Shown: positions 1-6,563, counted from the first letter of the stretch. The stretch is DNA of 12,389 nt from RBG-13-43-22 sp040755035 (GCA_040755035.1 JBFMBU010000131.1:1-12389), one strand, 5' to 3'. Notes: a model not told the origin generated them from the sequence alone. Made by a program: numbers and translations.

Positions 1-33
1 GTCACTCTTTCGCAACCTATCCGCAACCACTCC

Positions 34-69
34 AAAACAAAAACGGGCAAGACGCTGAAATCTTACCCG
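34..69 (-). terminator. Intrinsic terminator of the tRNA-Leu gene
   Basis: Read on the - strand, a 9-bp stem (positions 61-69 with 44-52, one G-T pair, 8-nt loop) is followed directly by a T-rich run, TTTTTGTTTT, at 43-34. It starts 13 nt after the tRNA CCA end, so it is well placed to end the tRNA transcript. The bases at 1-33 show no gene. Confidence 0.85.
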
Positions 70-81
70 CTTTTCTAACCC

Positions 82-168
82 TGGTGCCGAAGAGGGGACT
101 CGAACCCCTACAGGAGTACTCCTACTAGACCCTGAACCTAGCGCGTCTACCAATTCCGCCACTTCGGC
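82..168 (-). tRNA. tRNA-Leu (anticodon CAG)
   Basis: The - strand folds as a class II tRNA of 87 nt. The acceptor stem is GCCGAAG (168-162) with CTTCGGC (92-86), then discriminator A and an encoded CCA (84-82). The D-arm contains GGCGGAATTGGTAGACGC, typical of bacterial tRNA-Leu. The anticodon stem CTAGG/TCTAG encloses the loop TTCAGGG, giving anticodon CAG at 134-132, which reads CUG leucine codons. A long variable arm (AGGAG-TA-CTCCT) and the T-arm motif GGTTCGAGTCC are present. The gene has its own promoter and terminator and is divergent from ribF. Confidence 0.97.
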
Positions 169-202
169 GATCATTATTTGGTTGATTTTTAAAACGTTTG
201 AA

Positions 203-231
203 AATATAAATGAATTTTTTAAAGCTGTCAA
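203..231 (-). promoter_or_regulatory. Sigma70-type promoter for tRNA-Leu
   Basis: On the - strand a perfect -35 box TTGACA (231-226) is followed after 17 nt by TATATT (208-203), five of six matches to the -10 consensus. The expected start of transcription is near 196, giving a leader of about 28 nt before the tRNA 5' end at 168. Confidence 0.85.
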
Positions 232-249
232 GGGGATTTCAATAAAAAA

Positions 250-279
250 CGTTCGGCGTAAAGCGTTCGGCGTTCGGCG
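250..279. repeat. Array of the motif CGTTCGGCG, left arm
   Basis: Thirty bases contain three copies of GTTCGGCG, two of them directly adjacent. They match the reverse complement of positions 410-439 at 24 of 30 positions, so the two arrays face each other across about 130 nt. The stretch between them (280-409) shows no convincing gene; it contains one small hairpin at 337-355 (TTTCCTT, loop TTGGG, AAGGAAA). Confidence 0.7.
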
Positions 280-409
280 ACATGGCTTTTGAGGGACCAA
301 TCTTATCCGTTTAGAAGTAGGGTGGTAAGTAGTTTTTTTCCTTTTGGGAAGGAAAGTTAAAACAGGGCTCCGGCGCCTTGTAGTCTGGACAAATTTTAAA
401 ATGGAAATA

Positions 410-439
410 CGACGAACGACGAACACTGAACGACGAACG
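410..439. repeat. Array of the motif CGACGAAC, right arm
   Basis: Thirty bases made of CGACGAAC-type units (three near-identical copies plus ACTGAACG) form the inverted partner of positions 250-279. The array ends 17 nt before the ribF start codon, where a ribosome binding site would be expected, and none is seen. Intergenic minisatellite-like or palindromic repeats are the likeliest class. No long terminal repeats or transposase are nearby. Confidence 0.7.
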
Positions 440-456
440 TCTCTGTAGCCAAATCA

Positions 457-1419
457 ATGGGCACCTATTACTCCGACCTCAATCAAATCAGACAACCCTT
501 CCCGGCCGCGGTGCTGACCATCGGCAATTTCGATGGGATTCATCTCGGCCACCAGAGCCTTTTTCAAAAGGTCCGGGAACGGTCCCAGGCTATTAAGGGG
601 ACCTCCCTGGTGATCACCTTTCATCCCCACCCGGCAGCCGTTTTAAGACCTGGGCGGCCCCTGCGTCAAATCGTTTCCGATGAGCGCAAAGTGGACCTGA
701 TTTTCCGCCAGGGGATCGAAGTGGTCCTCTCCATCCCCTTCACCAAAGAATTCTCCCAGGTCTCGGCTGATGATTTTGTTCAGGATATCCTCGTTTCCAG
801 CATAGGCATGAAGGAAATCGTGGTCGGATATGACTACACCTTCGGAAAAAAACGGGAAGGCAACATTCATCTTCTTCAGGAATTGGGAGACCGACTGGGG
901 TTTGTCGTTCATATCCACCCCCCGGTGACCGTAGGCAACCACTTAGTCAGCAGTACCCGGGTGCGGGAACTGATCACTACCGGTGCCATGGAAGAAGCCA
1001 AGCTGATCCTGGGACGGCCCTTCAGCCTCAGCGGAACCATCATCCCTGGAAAGGGCATCGGCCGCTCGCTCCTCGGTTTTCCCACGGCCAATCTGCAACC
1101 AAACGAACAATTGATCCCTCAGCGGGGGGTTTATGTGGTCCTGGTGGAAAGCCCCCAGGGGTTTTTTTACGGGGTCACCAATGTGGGATTTAATCCGACT
1201 TTTGAAGATGGAAAAGTAACCTCTATCGAAACTTTCCTGTTTGACTTTAATAATGATCTCTATGGTAAGAATATTAAAGTGTTTTTTCTTAAACGTCTCC
1301 GGGGAGAAAGGGCTTTCTCCGGTCCGGAGGCATTAAAGATTCAAATAAACAAGGATATCGACCAGGCAAAAAAATGGCTGGAGAAGGAGAAGTTAAACAA
1401 CTTTTCCGCCTACTACTAA
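457..1419 (+). CDS. ribF: Bifunctional riboflavin kinase / FAD synthetase RibF
   Basis: This cytosolic enzyme phosphorylates riboflavin to FMN and adenylylates FMN to FAD, supplying flavin cofactors. At 320 aa it has normal RibF length. The N-terminal nucleotidyltransferase domain shows GNFDG (residues 23-27) and HLGH (29-32), TFHPHP (54-59), GYDYTFG (124-130) and SSTRVRE (165-171). The C-terminal flavokinase domain shows GKGIGRSLLGFPTAN (198-212), GVYVV (224-228), GVTNVGFNPTF (239-249) with the PT motif, and ETFLFDF (258-264). The ATG at 457 is the only usable start: a stop lies in frame at 427-429 with no other start codon between. No Shine-Dalgarno sequence precedes it, and I found no FMN riboswitch signature upstream. 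It appears to be transcribed separately from the nuo genes. Confidence 0.96.
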   Translation: MGTYYSDLNQIRQPFPAAVLTIGNFDGIHLGHQSLFQKVRERSQAIKGTSLVITFHPHPAAVLRPGRPLRQIVSDERKVDLIFRQGIEVVLSIPFTKEFSQVSADDFVQDILVSSIGMKEIVVGYDYTFGKKREGNIHLLQELGDRLGFVVHIHPPVTVGNHLVSSTRVRELITTGAMEEAKLILGRPFSLSGTIIPGKGIGRSLLGFPTANLQPNEQLIPQRGVYVVLVESPQGFFYGVTNVGFNPTFEDGKVTSIETFLFDFNNDLYGKNIKVFFLKRLRGERAFSGPEALKIQINKDIDQAKKWLEKEKLNNFSAYY

Positions 1420-1424
1420 CCCGA

Positions 1425-1488
1425 CCCGGACCAACCGCAACCAAATGGCATATCCGAATCTTTCCGAAACTTCTTCATCTGGTCCGGG
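1425..1488 (+). repeat. Inverted repeat just after ribF
   Basis: CCCGGACCA (1425-1433) is perfectly repeated in reverse complement at 1480-1488, with 46 nt between. It starts 6 nt after the ribF stop codon, so it may form the 3' end structure of the ribF message. No T-run follows (the next bases are AATAAAGG), so it is not a canonical intrinsic terminator. The rest of the 311-nt spacer (1420-1730) holds a second inverted pair, GATTCTAT (1507-1514) with ATAGAATC (1562-1569), a T-rich stretch at 1602-1615 and the likely nuo promoter. I see no gene in it. Confidence 0.55.
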
Positions 1489-1617
1489 AATAAAGGCTAA
1501 CTAATAGATTCTATCCAAAATTTGCAGAGAATTTCTTACCAAAGGCGCTATTGCCCCTCCAATAGAATCCGCTTCCTTTTGGAGGATCAAATTCCCAAGC
1601 CTTTTTTTATTTTTTGC

Positions 1618-1647
1618 TTGACAAAAACCCTCTTAAACAGGTAAGAC
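1618..1647 (+). promoter_or_regulatory. Likely promoter of the nuo operon
   Basis: A perfect -35 hexamer TTGACA (1618-1623) sits about 105 nt upstream of nuoA. The hexamer at 17-18 nt spacing is GTAAGA or TAAGAC (1641-1647), only a weak match to TATAAT. A weak -10 would fit dependence on an activator, but no operator can be identified. The position after ribF and before the first nuo gene supports the call. Confidence 0.5.
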
Positions 1648-1714
1648 GACCTTGTCTTTTTTCAGTCGGAAACGGCTCAAAAAGTGGGGAGTTCAAACCT
1701 AAGCTGAAGACTTG

Positions 1715-1720
1715 AAGGAG
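1715..1720 (+). promoter_or_regulatory. Ribosome binding site deciding the nuoA GTG start
   Basis: AAGGAG lies 10 nt before the GTG at 1731. The nearest in-frame ATG at 1743 would be 22 nt away, too far for this site. This favours the GTG start. Confidence 0.75.
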
Positions 1721-1730
1721 TACGGATCAA

Positions 1731-2114
1731 GTGTTTTCACAGATGTTACAAGCCGGTCTCGGTGATTATTTGTTTGTCTTCGTTTTCTTTTTGGTCGGTC
1801 TGGCACTTCCATTAACTATGGTTATCCTTAACGCCCTTTTCGGCCCACATCTTTTTGGAAAAAAAAGGGGGGAAACCTATGAATGCGGGGTGCCGCCTAT
1901 CCGTACCGCCTGGATCCAATTCGGGGCCTCATATTACCTGTTCGCCCTGATCTTTCTGGCCTTTGATGTCGATGTCCTTTACCTCTTCCCGGTCCTTCTG
2001 GCCTATCAAAGGGGAACAGGATACTTAGAACTGGTCGAATTGGTTGTTTTTATTTTTATTCTCGTATTGGCAATCACCTATGCCTGGCGTAAAGGAGTTT
2101 TTACATGGAAGTAA
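1731..2114 (+). CDS. nuoA: NADH-quinone oxidoreductase subunit A (NuoA)
   Basis: NuoA is a small membrane subunit (ND3 homologue) beside NuoH near the quinone channel, whose first loop couples the two arms of complex I. The protein is 127 aa with three predicted membrane helices (about 12-38, 66-91, 98-118). The loop motif YECG (50-53) contains the family's conserved cysteine. The second-helix motif reads FDVDVLYLFP (78-87): Asp79 is kept, but Asp81 stands where most NuoA proteins have Glu. The GTG start is chosen for the AAGGAG site 10 nt upstream. This is the first gene of the operon, and its end overlaps the nuoB start by 10 nt. Confidence 0.95.
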   Translation: MFSQMLQAGLGDYLFVFVFFLVGLALPLTMVILNALFGPHLFGKKRGETYECGVPPIRTAWIQFGASYYLFALIFLAFDVDVLYLFPVLLAYQRGTGYLELVELVVFIFILVLAITYAWRKGVFTWK

Positions 2115-2674
2115 CGGGAAGTGGCCCAATTTGCTTGCCCACCAGGGACCTGCGCAGCGAAATCAAAGAAACCTCGGCTGTAGTAGGGTTTGTTCCCATA
2201 CAGCACCTCATTGATATCGTCCGGGTCAATTCCCCCTGGTTCTTTATGTTCGGCATAGCCTGTTGCGCCATTGAAGGCATGATGGCCCCCTTAATGCCCC
2301 GTTTTGACAGTATGCGTTTTGGACTTACCCCCAGAAATACCCCACGTCAATCCGATATCATGATTATCGCCGGAACCATCCCCCATAAATTGGTCCCGAC
2401 CATTGAAACCCTTTATGACCAAATGCCAGGCCCCAAATGGGTCATGGCCCTGGGTAATTGCGCCATCTCCGGGGGACCCTTTTCCTATGACGGACAGTAT
2501 GCCATTGTCAACGGTGCGGATAAGATCATACCGGTGGATATTTATGTCCCCGGCTGCCCACCTCGCCCGGAGGCCTTTATACAAGGGATACTAAAATTAC
2601 AAACAAAAATTAGCAAAGGATTATTAGATGTCAACGCCAGGGCAGAAAAAGCTGCAAGAAAAGCTAAAAAATAG
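2105..2674 (+). CDS. nuoB: NADH-quinone oxidoreductase subunit B (NuoB), N2 cluster subunit
   Basis: NuoB (PSST) holds the terminal [4Fe-4S] cluster N2, which passes electrons to quinone at the NuoB/NuoD interface. The 189-aa protein shows the expected ligands: tandem Cys53-Cys54 in FGIACCAIE, Cys119 in ALGNCA and Cys151 in the VPGCPPRPEA motif (148-157). The ATG is preceded by AAAGGAG (2091-2097) at 7 nt. The lysine- and alanine-rich tail beyond about residue 172 is poorly conserved in the family, and it is encoded by the DNA that also encodes the start of NuoC (47-nt overlap). Core complex I subunit, peripheral arm. Confidence 0.97.
   Translation: MEVTGSGPICLPTRDLRSEIKETSAVVGFVPIQHLIDIVRVNSPWFFMFGIACCAIEGMMAPLMPRFDSMRFGLTPRNTPRQSDIMIIAGTIPHKLVPTIETLYDQMPGPKWVMALGNCAISGGPFSYDGQYAIVNGADKIIPVDIYVPGCPPRPEAFIQGILKLQTKISKGLLDVNARAEKAARKAKK
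2615..2620 (+). promoter_or_regulatory. Ribosome binding site of nuoC inside nuoB
   Basis: AAAGGA lies 7 nt before the ATG at 2628 and within the nuoB coding region. It supports the long nuoB/nuoC overlap as real, because no other start codon occurs in the nuoC frame until Met47. Confidence 0.75.
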
Positions 2675-3122
2675 CCTGACCCAGGCCGTTCCCCAAGGGA
2701 AAGTCGAGGAAGTCGACTATGCAGGCACAGGCTGCCACCTGGAAGTCCTGCTCGATGGTGAGGGCATGCGTCCCGTGGCCCAGGTAATGAAGGAAAAACA
2801 ATTTTACCTGGAGACCATAACCGCTGTCGATTATATCGATTTTTTTGAATTGGTATATGTTTATTCCACCTATTATCAAGATATGATCCGGGCCAAGTGC
2901 CGTATTCGGATACCCAAGGAGGCCACACCACTGAGCATCTCACCCATATATTCGGGGGCCATATGGCTGGAGCGGGAGGTTTATGATTTTTTTGGAATCC
3001 GTTTTCAGGAACATCCCGACCTGAAAAGGATCATCAATCCGGATAATGTGGATTATTTCCCATTACTAAAGAACTTTGGCAAAACCAAATTCACTGCAGA
3101 AATAGACGACATCCTATGCTGA
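2628..3122 (+). CDS. nuoC: NADH-quinone oxidoreductase subunit C (NuoC)
   Basis: NuoC (30-kDa subunit) is a cofactor-free structural subunit of the peripheral arm that packs against NuoD and NuoI. The 164-aa protein carries the family signature around residues 111-135: AIWLEREVYDFFGIRF, then EHPDLKRI. It is a separate gene, not a NuoCD fusion. The ATG at 2628 has a good ribosome binding site (AAAGGA, 7 nt) although this produces a 47-nt overlap with nuoB. The first 25 residues are lysine- and glutamine-rich and probably amphipathic. Its end overlaps nuoD by 7 nt, suggesting translational coupling. It ends soon after the signature, short compared with NuoC proteins that have a longer C-terminus. 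Confidence 0.95.
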   Translation: MSTPGQKKLQEKLKNSLTQAVPQGKVEEVDYAGTGCHLEVLLDGEGMRPVAQVMKEKQFYLETITAVDYIDFFELVYVYSTYYQDMIRAKCRIRIPKEATPLSISPIYSGAIWLEREVYDFFGIRFQEHPDLKRIINPDNVDYFPLLKNFGKTKFTAEIDDILC

Positions 3123-4243
3123 ATAAAATTACCATTGATGACGCCACCTTAGAACAAAGGGTCTATCAGCTCAATCTCGGTCCGCAGCATCCCAGCACCC
3201 ATGGAGTTATGCAGTTTATTCTTACCCTGGACGGAGAACTGGTGGTGGCCTGTGAACCCAACATCGGGTATTCCCACCGCGGTCATGAAAAAATTGCTGA
3301 GAACCGGATCTACGAACAATTTCTTCCCTATCCGCCCCGAATGGATTATCTCTCCGCCCTGATCTTCAACTACGGTTATTGCCAGGCCGTGGAGAGACTT
3401 TGCGGCATCGAAGTTCCCCGCCGGGCCGAATATATCCGGGTCATTACCTCGGAATTAAACCGCATTTCCAGTCATTTTATCGGGGCCTTCGATTTAGTCA
3501 TGGCCCTGGGGGCCTTTACCCCCTTCATGTATTGCTGGGATGACCGGGAGGTGCTCCTGGATCTCCTGGAAGGGGTAGCCGGGTCCCGGCTGACCTATTG
3601 TTATGGACGCTTCGGGGGGGTCCGAAATGATATTGACAAGGCCTTCTACGACGGCACCCGTCGCTTCATCGACCGCTTACGAGGGCGTATGAAGGATTAC
3701 CATGATCTGGTAACGGGGAATATCATCTTTATAAAAAGAGCCAAAGATATCGGAATCATTACCAAAGAAACCGCCTTGGAATTCGGGGTTACCGGACCAA
3801 GCTTGCGTGGGTCCGGGGTAAAATACGACGTCCGCAAGCAGGAGCCTTATTCGGTTTATCCGGAATTCAAATTCGAAATTCCAACCCGGGAAGAGGGTGA
3901 TTGCCTGGCTCGCTACCAGGTGAGGATGGCGGAAATTGAACAAAGTATGAATATCATCGAACAGGCCTTGGACCACCTCCCTCCGGGACCGATCCAGGCC
4001 AAGGTCCCTCGCTTCATCTCCCCGCCCGAAGGGGAAGGCTATTTTGCTTTTGAAAGCGCCCGGGGTGCCGTAGGATTTTATATCGTCAGTGATGGGTCTC
4101 GTGTTCCTTATCGCATCAAGGTACGCTCCCCTTCCTTTTCTAATTTATATGTCATGACTAAAATTTGCCCAGGCCATTTTCTGGCCGATGTGATCGCCAT
4201 TTTCGGCAGTATCGATGTAACCGTTCCGGAGATAGACCGGTGA
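3116..4243 (+). CDS. nuoD: NADH-quinone oxidoreductase subunit D (NuoD)
   Basis: NuoD (49-kDa subunit, related to [NiFe]-hydrogenase large subunits but without nickel) forms the quinone-reduction pocket with NuoB. The 375-aa protein keeps the motif LGPQHPSTHG (21-30) with His29, and RMDYL (75-79) with Tyr78. These correspond to the His and Tyr that contact the quinone head group in Thermus complex I. The C-terminus GSIDVTVPEIDR matches the usual NuoD ending. The ATG at 3116 overlaps nuoC by 7 nt and has no strong ribosome binding site, so translation is probably coupled. The stop codon overlaps the preferred nuoH start, leaving no space for nuoE, nuoF or nuoG. Confidence 0.97.
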   Translation: MLNKITIDDATLEQRVYQLNLGPQHPSTHGVMQFILTLDGELVVACEPNIGYSHRGHEKIAENRIYEQFLPYPPRMDYLSALIFNYGYCQAVERLCGIEVPRRAEYIRVITSELNRISSHFIGAFDLVMALGAFTPFMYCWDDREVLLDLLEGVAGSRLTYCYGRFGGVRNDIDKAFYDGTRRFIDRLRGRMKDYHDLVTGNIIFIKRAKDIGIITKETALEFGVTGPSLRGSGVKYDVRKQEPYSVYPEFKFEIPTREEGDCLARYQVRMAEIEQSMNIIEQALDHLPPGPIQAKVPRFISPPEGEGYFAFESARGAVGFYIVSDGSRVPYRIKVRSPSFSNLYVMTKICPGHFLADVIAIFGSIDVTVPEIDR

Positions 4244-5241
4244 ATATGACCCAACTGATCCAATTATGGAATGATGTGTACGCCTTCCTCGGCCATGATG
4301 TCACGGCCGGGTTGATCGGGCTGCTGATCCTTTTAGCCTTCATCCCTCTCCATGTCGTTATTCTGGTATGGCTGGAGATGAAGGTTTTCGCTCATATCAC
4401 GCTCAGACCGGCTTTCATGCGAGTCGGTCCCCACGGGATCCTGCAGAATTTGGCCGACGGCATTAAAATGATCGGCAAGGAGATCATCACCCCAAAACCG
4501 GCCGACAAATTTCTTTTCTTTATCGCCCCCATCGTCATTATTGTTCCGGCCTTTATCGGTTATATCATTATTCCCTTCAGCCCTGTCCTTCAGATAAAGG
4601 AACTGAACGTGGGCATTATGCTCATCTTCGCCTTTTCCAGCCTGACGGTTTTGTCGCTGCTTATGGCCGGTTGGGCTTCCAATAATAAGTATTCCCTGAT
4701 CAGCGCCGTCCGTTCGGTGGCCCAGAATGTGGCCTATGAAATCCCTTTGCTCCTTTCGACCATGTCGATCATCATCATGACCAATTCCTTCCGTATGAAC
4801 GACATCATTGCCGCCCAGCCTCCGATTGGGTATATCTTGTATCAACCGATTGCCTTCTTAATCTTCTTCATTTCCACCACCGCGGAATGCAATCGAGCCC
4901 CCTTTGACCTGGTGGAGGCCGAATCGGAACTGGTTGCCGGATTCCATACCGAATATACCGGCATGCGCTTCGGACTCTTTTTCCTGGCCGAGTATACCAA
5001 TGTGGTAATCGCCGCCGCCATGGCCACCGTTTTATTCCTCGGAGGCTGGCGGGGACCCTTTTTGCCCGGTATCGTCTGGTTTTTCCTTAAGGTCTATTTC
5101 CTGATTTTCGTGGTGTATTGGATACGCTGGACCTTTCCCCGGGTTCGATTCGATCAATTGATGAACTTTGCCTGGAAGGTATTGATCCCTTTCGCCCTGT
5201 TGAATTTAATCATTACCGCTATCGTGCTTAAGGTCGTTTAA
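4240..5241 (+). CDS. nuoH: NADH-quinone oxidoreductase subunit H (NuoH)
   Basis: NuoH (ND1) is the membrane subunit that builds the quinone entry channel and links quinone reduction to the pumping arm. The 333-aa protein (about eight membrane helices) contains GPHGILQNLADGIKMIGKE (63-81), SLISAVRSVAQNVAYEIPL (152-170) and the acidic third-loop region AECNRAPFDLVEAESE (215-230) followed by FHTEYTGMRFG. I prefer the GTG at 4240, which overlaps the nuoD stop as GTGA and lies 8 nt after CCGGAG (4226-4231). The ATG at 4246 is the alternative and would give 331 aa. The open frame extends upstream to a TTG at 4165, but that stretch lies inside nuoD and reads as non-homologous basic sequence. Confidence 0.95.
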   Translation: MNMTQLIQLWNDVYAFLGHDVTAGLIGLLILLAFIPLHVVILVWLEMKVFAHITLRPAFMRVGPHGILQNLADGIKMIGKEIITPKPADKFLFFIAPIVIIVPAFIGYIIIPFSPVLQIKELNVGIMLIFAFSSLTVLSLLMAGWASNNKYSLISAVRSVAQNVAYEIPLLLSTMSIIIMTNSFRMNDIIAAQPPIGYILYQPIAFLIFFISTTAECNRAPFDLVEAESELVAGFHTEYTGMRFGLFFLAEYTNVVIAAAMATVLFLGGWRGPFLPGIVWFFLKVYFLIFVVYWIRWTFPRVRFDQLMNFAWKVLIPFALLNLIITAIVLKVV

Positions 5242-5242
5242 G

Positions 5243-5707
5243 ATGAATCCATCATCTCAGAGTTCTTTCAAACAGTATATCCTGGAGATCCTGATCGGGG
5301 CCAAGAGCCTGGTTGTTGGTATGGGAGTTACCGTTAGACGGCTCTTCAAACCCATTATCACTGTCCAGTATCCCTATCAAAAACTGACCATGACCCCCAA
5401 TTTTCGGGGCCATATCGAATTCATCAAATTTGACGACACCAGGACCCATCATTGTGTGGCCTGCGGTCTGTGCGCCCGCATCTGTCCCTCCCATGTCATC
5501 AAACTTCAGGGGGAAAAGGCCAAGGCTGGGTCCAAAAAGGTGGGCCAGCGATATGTCATCGATTTTTCCAAATGCAGCCATTGCGGCATTTGCGTAGATG
5601 TCTGCCCGGAACAAACCTTAAAATTTTCCAGGGAGTACGAACTGGTCTTTTTTGAACGTTGGGATACGGTTATCAACCTCATGGCCCGCCTGGAGGAAAA
5701 ATCATGA
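5243..5707 (+). CDS. nuoI: NADH-quinone oxidoreductase subunit I (NuoI), 2x[4Fe-4S] ferredoxin-type
   Basis: NuoI (TYKY) carries clusters N6a and N6b, which relay electrons to N2 in NuoB. The 154-aa protein has two CxxCxxCxxxCP motifs: Cys71, 74, 77 and 81, and Cys111, 114, 117 and 121. The cross pattern is expected to coordinate two [4Fe-4S] clusters. An N-terminal amphipathic segment (about 8-35) is the likely membrane-surface anchor. The ATG follows the nuoH stop with one base between, and AAGG (5230-5233) lies about 9 nt upstream. Its end overlaps nuoJ as ATGA. With NuoEFG absent, NuoI is the outermost iron-sulfur subunit encoded here and would be the natural entry for electrons from ferredoxin or another donor (inference). 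Confidence 0.96.
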   Translation: MNPSSQSSFKQYILEILIGAKSLVVGMGVTVRRLFKPIITVQYPYQKLTMTPNFRGHIEFIKFDDTRTHHCVACGLCARICPSHVIKLQGEKAKAGSKKVGQRYVIDFSKCSHCGICVDVCPEQTLKFSREYELVFFERWDTVINLMARLEEKS

Positions 5708-6237
5708 CAACCATTGCCGACTTTATCCCTCCCAAGATGGTGGCCGAAGCGGCCTTCTGGCTCATGGTCCTCTTTACCATAACCGGGGCCGTGATCGCCG
5801 TTTCCTTACCAAAAATCGTCCATAATATCCTGGGCCTGGCCCTGTCGATGTTCGGCGTCACCGGTATTTATCTCTTCCTGGGTAGCCAGTTTGTGGCCAT
5901 GATGCAGCTCCTGATCTATGTCGGGGCTATTTGCGTTACCTATATCTTCGCCATTATGCTCTCCCCGCCCCTGGAGGAAGGAAATCTTAAGAAAAGCAAA
6001 CTCAGGATCGGAAGTGCCCTAGTGGTCGGGATCGTAGCCTTTGCCGGGCTGGTCCTGACCGTCGTCAATCATCACTGGGGACCGGGGACGACCCTGACCA
6101 GGGATTGGAGTATCAAAACCCTGGGACAGGTCCTGCTGACCCGTTATTTCCTGGTTTTTGAATTGATCTCCCTGCTTTTGGCCATCGCCATTATCGGGGC
6201 TATTATGATTGCCGGTTTGGGTCAGAAAAGGGATTAA
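5704..6237 (+). CDS. nuoJ: NADH-quinone oxidoreductase subunit J (NuoJ)
   Basis: NuoJ (ND6) is a five-helix membrane subunit whose third helix, with a pi-bulge, is thought to take part in coupling. The protein is 177 aa. The third-helix region (about 51-85) contains GSQFVAMMQLLIYVGAICV, the equivalent of the conserved DFxAxxQxxVYVGA segment. Glu152 lies in the last helix within FELISLLLAIAIIGAI. The start is the ATG at 5704, which overlaps the nuoI stop (ATGA) and follows GGAGG (5692-5696) at 7 nt. An upstream in-frame start at 5659 lies within nuoI and is not supported by homology. Confidence 0.94.
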   Translation: MTTIADFIPPKMVAEAAFWLMVLFTITGAVIAVSLPKIVHNILGLALSMFGVTGIYLFLGSQFVAMMQLLIYVGAICVTYIFAIMLSPPLEEGNLKKSKLRIGSALVVGIVAFAGLVLTVVNHHWGPGTTLTRDWSIKTLGQVLLTRYFLVFELISLLLAIAIIGAIMIAGLGQKRD

Positions 6238-6240
6238 TCT

Positions 6241-6549
6241 ATGGAACATTTGATCACCTACTTGATTCTGGGCGCCCTGATGTTTGCCCTGGGGGTTTTC
6301 GGTCTCATCCAGCAAACCAGTCTGATCGGTATGCTCATTGCCGTGGAATTGATTCTCAATGGGGCAGCCCTGAATTTTATGGCCTTTAATATGTTTTTGT
6401 CCAAAGATGCGGCTATCGGGCAGGTTTTCACCCTGATCATTATGGGAATCGCCGCCGCCGAAACAGCCATTGCCTTGAGCATCGTTATTACGGTTTATCG
6501 CCGGTTCAGGGAAATCAAACCCGACAGTGTCACTGAACTGAAAGGATAG
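6241..6549 (+). CDS. nuoK: NADH-quinone oxidoreductase subunit K (NuoK)
   Basis: NuoK (ND4L) is a three-helix subunit that forms part of the fourth proton path next to NuoJ and NuoN. The 102-aa protein has the two buried glutamates expected: Glu36 in helix 2 (AVELILN) and Glu74 in helix 3 (AAAETAIAL). The ending DSVTELKG closely resembles the E. coli ending DSVSEMRG. The loop between helices 1 and 2 reads IQQTS, where E. coli has two arginines. The start is 3 nt after the nuoJ stop with AAAAGGGA upstream. Confidence 0.95.
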   Translation: MEHLITYLILGALMFALGVFGLIQQTSLIGMLIAVELILNGAALNFMAFNMFLSKDAAIGQVFTLIIMGIAAAETAIALSIVITVYRRFREIKPDSVTELKG

Positions 6550-6563
6550 AATTCTTCATTCCT

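Noticed and set aside
378..402. Promoter for ribF (TAAAAT at 397-402)
   Set aside because: No acceptable -35 box lies at 16-18 nt; the match is no better than expected in this AT-rich patch.
250..439. Possible CRISPR array
   Set aside because: The repeated units are only 8-9 nt, lie next to each other without regular spacers, and the two groups face opposite ways; no cas gene is near.
280..456. FMN riboswitch before ribF
   Set aside because: I looked for the conserved multi-hairpin FMN element blocks and did not find them.
1556..1615. Intrinsic terminator before nuoA (CCTCCAA/TTGGAGG stem and later T-rich run)
   Set aside because: The T-run begins about 16 nt after the stem, too far for a normal intrinsic terminator.
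4165..4239. N-terminal extension of NuoH from an upstream TTG
   Set aside because: It overlaps the conserved end of nuoD in another frame and gives a basic, non-hydrophobic leader unlike NuoH; the start at 4240 or 4246 fits better.
4333..4845. 170-aa open frame on the - strand
   Set aside because: It is a shadow of nuoH with polar low-complexity sequence and no recognisable motif.
5659..5703. N-terminal extension of NuoJ
   Set aside because: The added residues lie in nuoI coding DNA, while the ATG at 5704 has GGAGG at 7 nt and the ATGA overlap.
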